This document shows positions 5,774-6,054 of a stretch of DNA of 6,054 nucleotides, in pieces. The notes under the pieces were generated by a model. The model saw nothing but the letters and a program-made list of their open reading frames with translations, did not search any database and was not told the origin of the DNA. Within the stretch, counting starts at the first letter, position 1; the number at the start of each line of letters is the position of its first letter. The translations under genes were made by a program, and so were the position numbers. Source of the stretch: Erysipelotrichaceae bacterium (GTDB lineage: Bacteria; Bacillota_I; Bacilli_A; Erysipelotrichales; Erysipelotrichaceae); assembly GCA_024681275.1 (NCBI GenBank), contig JAILBD010000027.1, positions 1 to 6,054 of the forward strand, given 5' to 3'.

Positions 5774-5782
5774 ATTCTAACA
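5774..5782 (-). promoter_or_regulatory. Extended -10 promoter of the DUF4015 gene; predicted leaderless start
   Basis: On the minus strand TGT-TAGAAT is an extended -10 (TGn plus 5/6). Six bases (GAGACT) separate it from the ATG at 5767, placing the predicted +1 on the start codon. The -35 region (around 5797-5802, GATGAA) is poor, as is common with extended -10 promoters, and it falls in the loop of the adjacent hairpin. Confidence 0.55.
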
Positions 5783-5790
5783 TAAGAAAA

Positions 5791-5813
5791 GCCCCCTTCA
5801 TCATTGCGGGGGC
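5791..5813. terminator. Bidirectional terminator-like hairpin upstream of the DUF4015 gene
   Basis: GCCCCC (5791-5796) and GGGGGC (5808-5813) form a perfect all-GC 6-bp stem with an 11-base loop. On the minus strand the stem is followed immediately by TTTTCTTA, and on the plus strand by ATTTCTTTT, so it could terminate in both directions. No annotated gene ends here: the DUF4015 gene starts on one side, and the gene at 6013 runs the other way. It may end a small minus-strand RNA or stop antisense transcription. Confidence 0.6.
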
Positions 5814-5847
5814 ATTTCTTTTGATTATTTAAGGGGATAAATATATA

Positions 5848-5897
5848 CGATACAACTGATTTAGGGGGCTAGTATCGGCAAGGCCTCACTTCCTTGC
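5848..5897. other. Two abutting stem-loops in the intergenic region, possible structured RNA
   Basis: CGATAC (5848-5853) pairs with GTATCG (5872-5877), and GCAAGG (5878-5883) pairs with CCTTGC (5892-5897). These are two perfect 6-bp stems with no base between them, so they could stack coaxially. The loop of the first contains GGGGGC (5864-5869), the same hexamer as the right arm of the hairpin at 5808-5813. I recognise no known riboswitch or RNA family. No convincing promoter or open reading frame explains the 5814-5994 stretch. Confidence 0.35.
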
Positions 5898-6000
5898 ATC
5901 TATATAGTACTAAAACAGTATAAACAGATTATGTTTCAAATGTGTAAAATTGTGTGATAGTCTCTCCCTGACTCATCTTATCTTTTTCCGCTTCGTGAAT

Positions 6001-6006
6001 TATAAT
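6001..6006 (+). promoter_or_regulatory. -10 element of the gene at 6013; predicted leaderless start
   Basis: A perfect TATAAT is followed by six bases (GGATTT) and the ATG at 6013, the same spacing as at mnmL and the DUF4015 gene. No Shine-Dalgarno sequence is visible. The -35 is weak (TTATCT-like, about 17 bases upstream). Confidence 0.5.
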
Positions 6007-6012
6007 GGATTT

Positions 6013-6054
6013 ATGGCCAGGAAGATCATAACAGCGGCGATCATATTTCTCCTT
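6013..6054 (+). CDS. N-terminus of a membrane or exported protein (partial, runs off the window)
   Basis: Fourteen codons are visible, MARKIITAAIIFLL. Two basic residues followed by a continuous hydrophobic run look like a signal peptide or the first transmembrane helix. The frame is open to the window edge and its start fits the -10-N6-ATG pattern seen elsewhere in this window. The competing ATG at 6005 meets a stop codon after eight codons. No function can be assigned from so short a piece. Confidence 0.55.
   Translation, partial: MARKIITAAIIFLL

Noticed and set aside
5900..5916. On the minus strand GTTTTAGTACTATATAG resembles the start of some type II CRISPR repeats, and the plus strand resembles a tracrRNA anti-repeat.
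   Set aside because: It is a single copy with no second repeat, spacer, cas gene or recognisable nexus hairpin nearby. An 11-base resemblance in AT-rich DNA can easily be chance. A genome search for an array with this repeat would settle it.
5848..5994. Possible tiny open frames in the 5768-6012 intergenic region (for example minus-strand ATG at 5899, 12 codons; plus-strand ATG at 5931, 8 codons).
   Set aside because: They are very short and lack a Shine-Dalgarno site or the -10-N6-ATG geometry seen at the other genes.

Overview
The window is chromosomal-looking DNA from a low-to-middle GC Bacillota (Firmicutes) bacterium. The pointers are AAGGAG-type ribosome binding sites, a CcpA/cre-like operator, the Gram-positive tRNA-modification pair mnmL-mnmM, and a membrane-anchored DUF4015-type glycoside-hydrolase-like protein. 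An Erysipelotrichia-like or clostridial gut or oral organism would fit, but the sequence alone does not settle this. I see no insertion sequence, prophage gene, tRNA, rRNA or CRISPR array.

Layout from left to right. (1) Positions 1-210, minus strand: the first 70 codons of a cysteine-type glutathione peroxidase, cut by the window edge at its catalytic Gln. (2) Positions 211-381: a divergent control region with the peroxidase promoter, two small inverted repeats, a cre-like site and an extended -10 promoter for the next gene. (3) Positions 382-2625, plus strand: a two-gene operon of a zinc-dependent phospholipase C-like protein without a signal peptide and a 12-helix UMF1/Atg22-like MFS transporter, closed by a strong GNRA-looped terminator. 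(4) Positions 2669-4139, plus strand: mnmL and mnmM, overlapping by 11 bp, which together should make the mnm5 group at U34 of tRNAs. (5) Positions 4118-5767, minus strand: the DUF4015-type protein, converging on mnmM and overlapping it by 22 bp. (6) Positions 5768-6012: a divergent intergenic region with a terminator-like hairpin, two adjacent stem-loops and promoters on both sides. (7) Positions 6013-6054, plus strand: the first 14 codons of a membrane or exported protein.

The most notable pattern is at the starts of transcription units. Three genes (mnmL, the DUF4015 gene and the gene at 6013) have a near-consensus -10 hexamer followed by exactly six bases and then ATG, and no Shine-Dalgarno sequence. 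This places the predicted +1 on the A of the start codon, so the mRNAs would be leaderless. The phospholipase gene has a leader of only about 7-8 nt by the same logic. In contrast, the operon-internal genes (MFS transporter, mnmM) and the peroxidase have good Shine-Dalgarno sequences. In two cases a terminator hairpin sits in the -35 region of the leaderless promoter. The second of these hairpins has no obvious gene to terminate, which hints at a small unannotated RNA between 5814 and about 5990.
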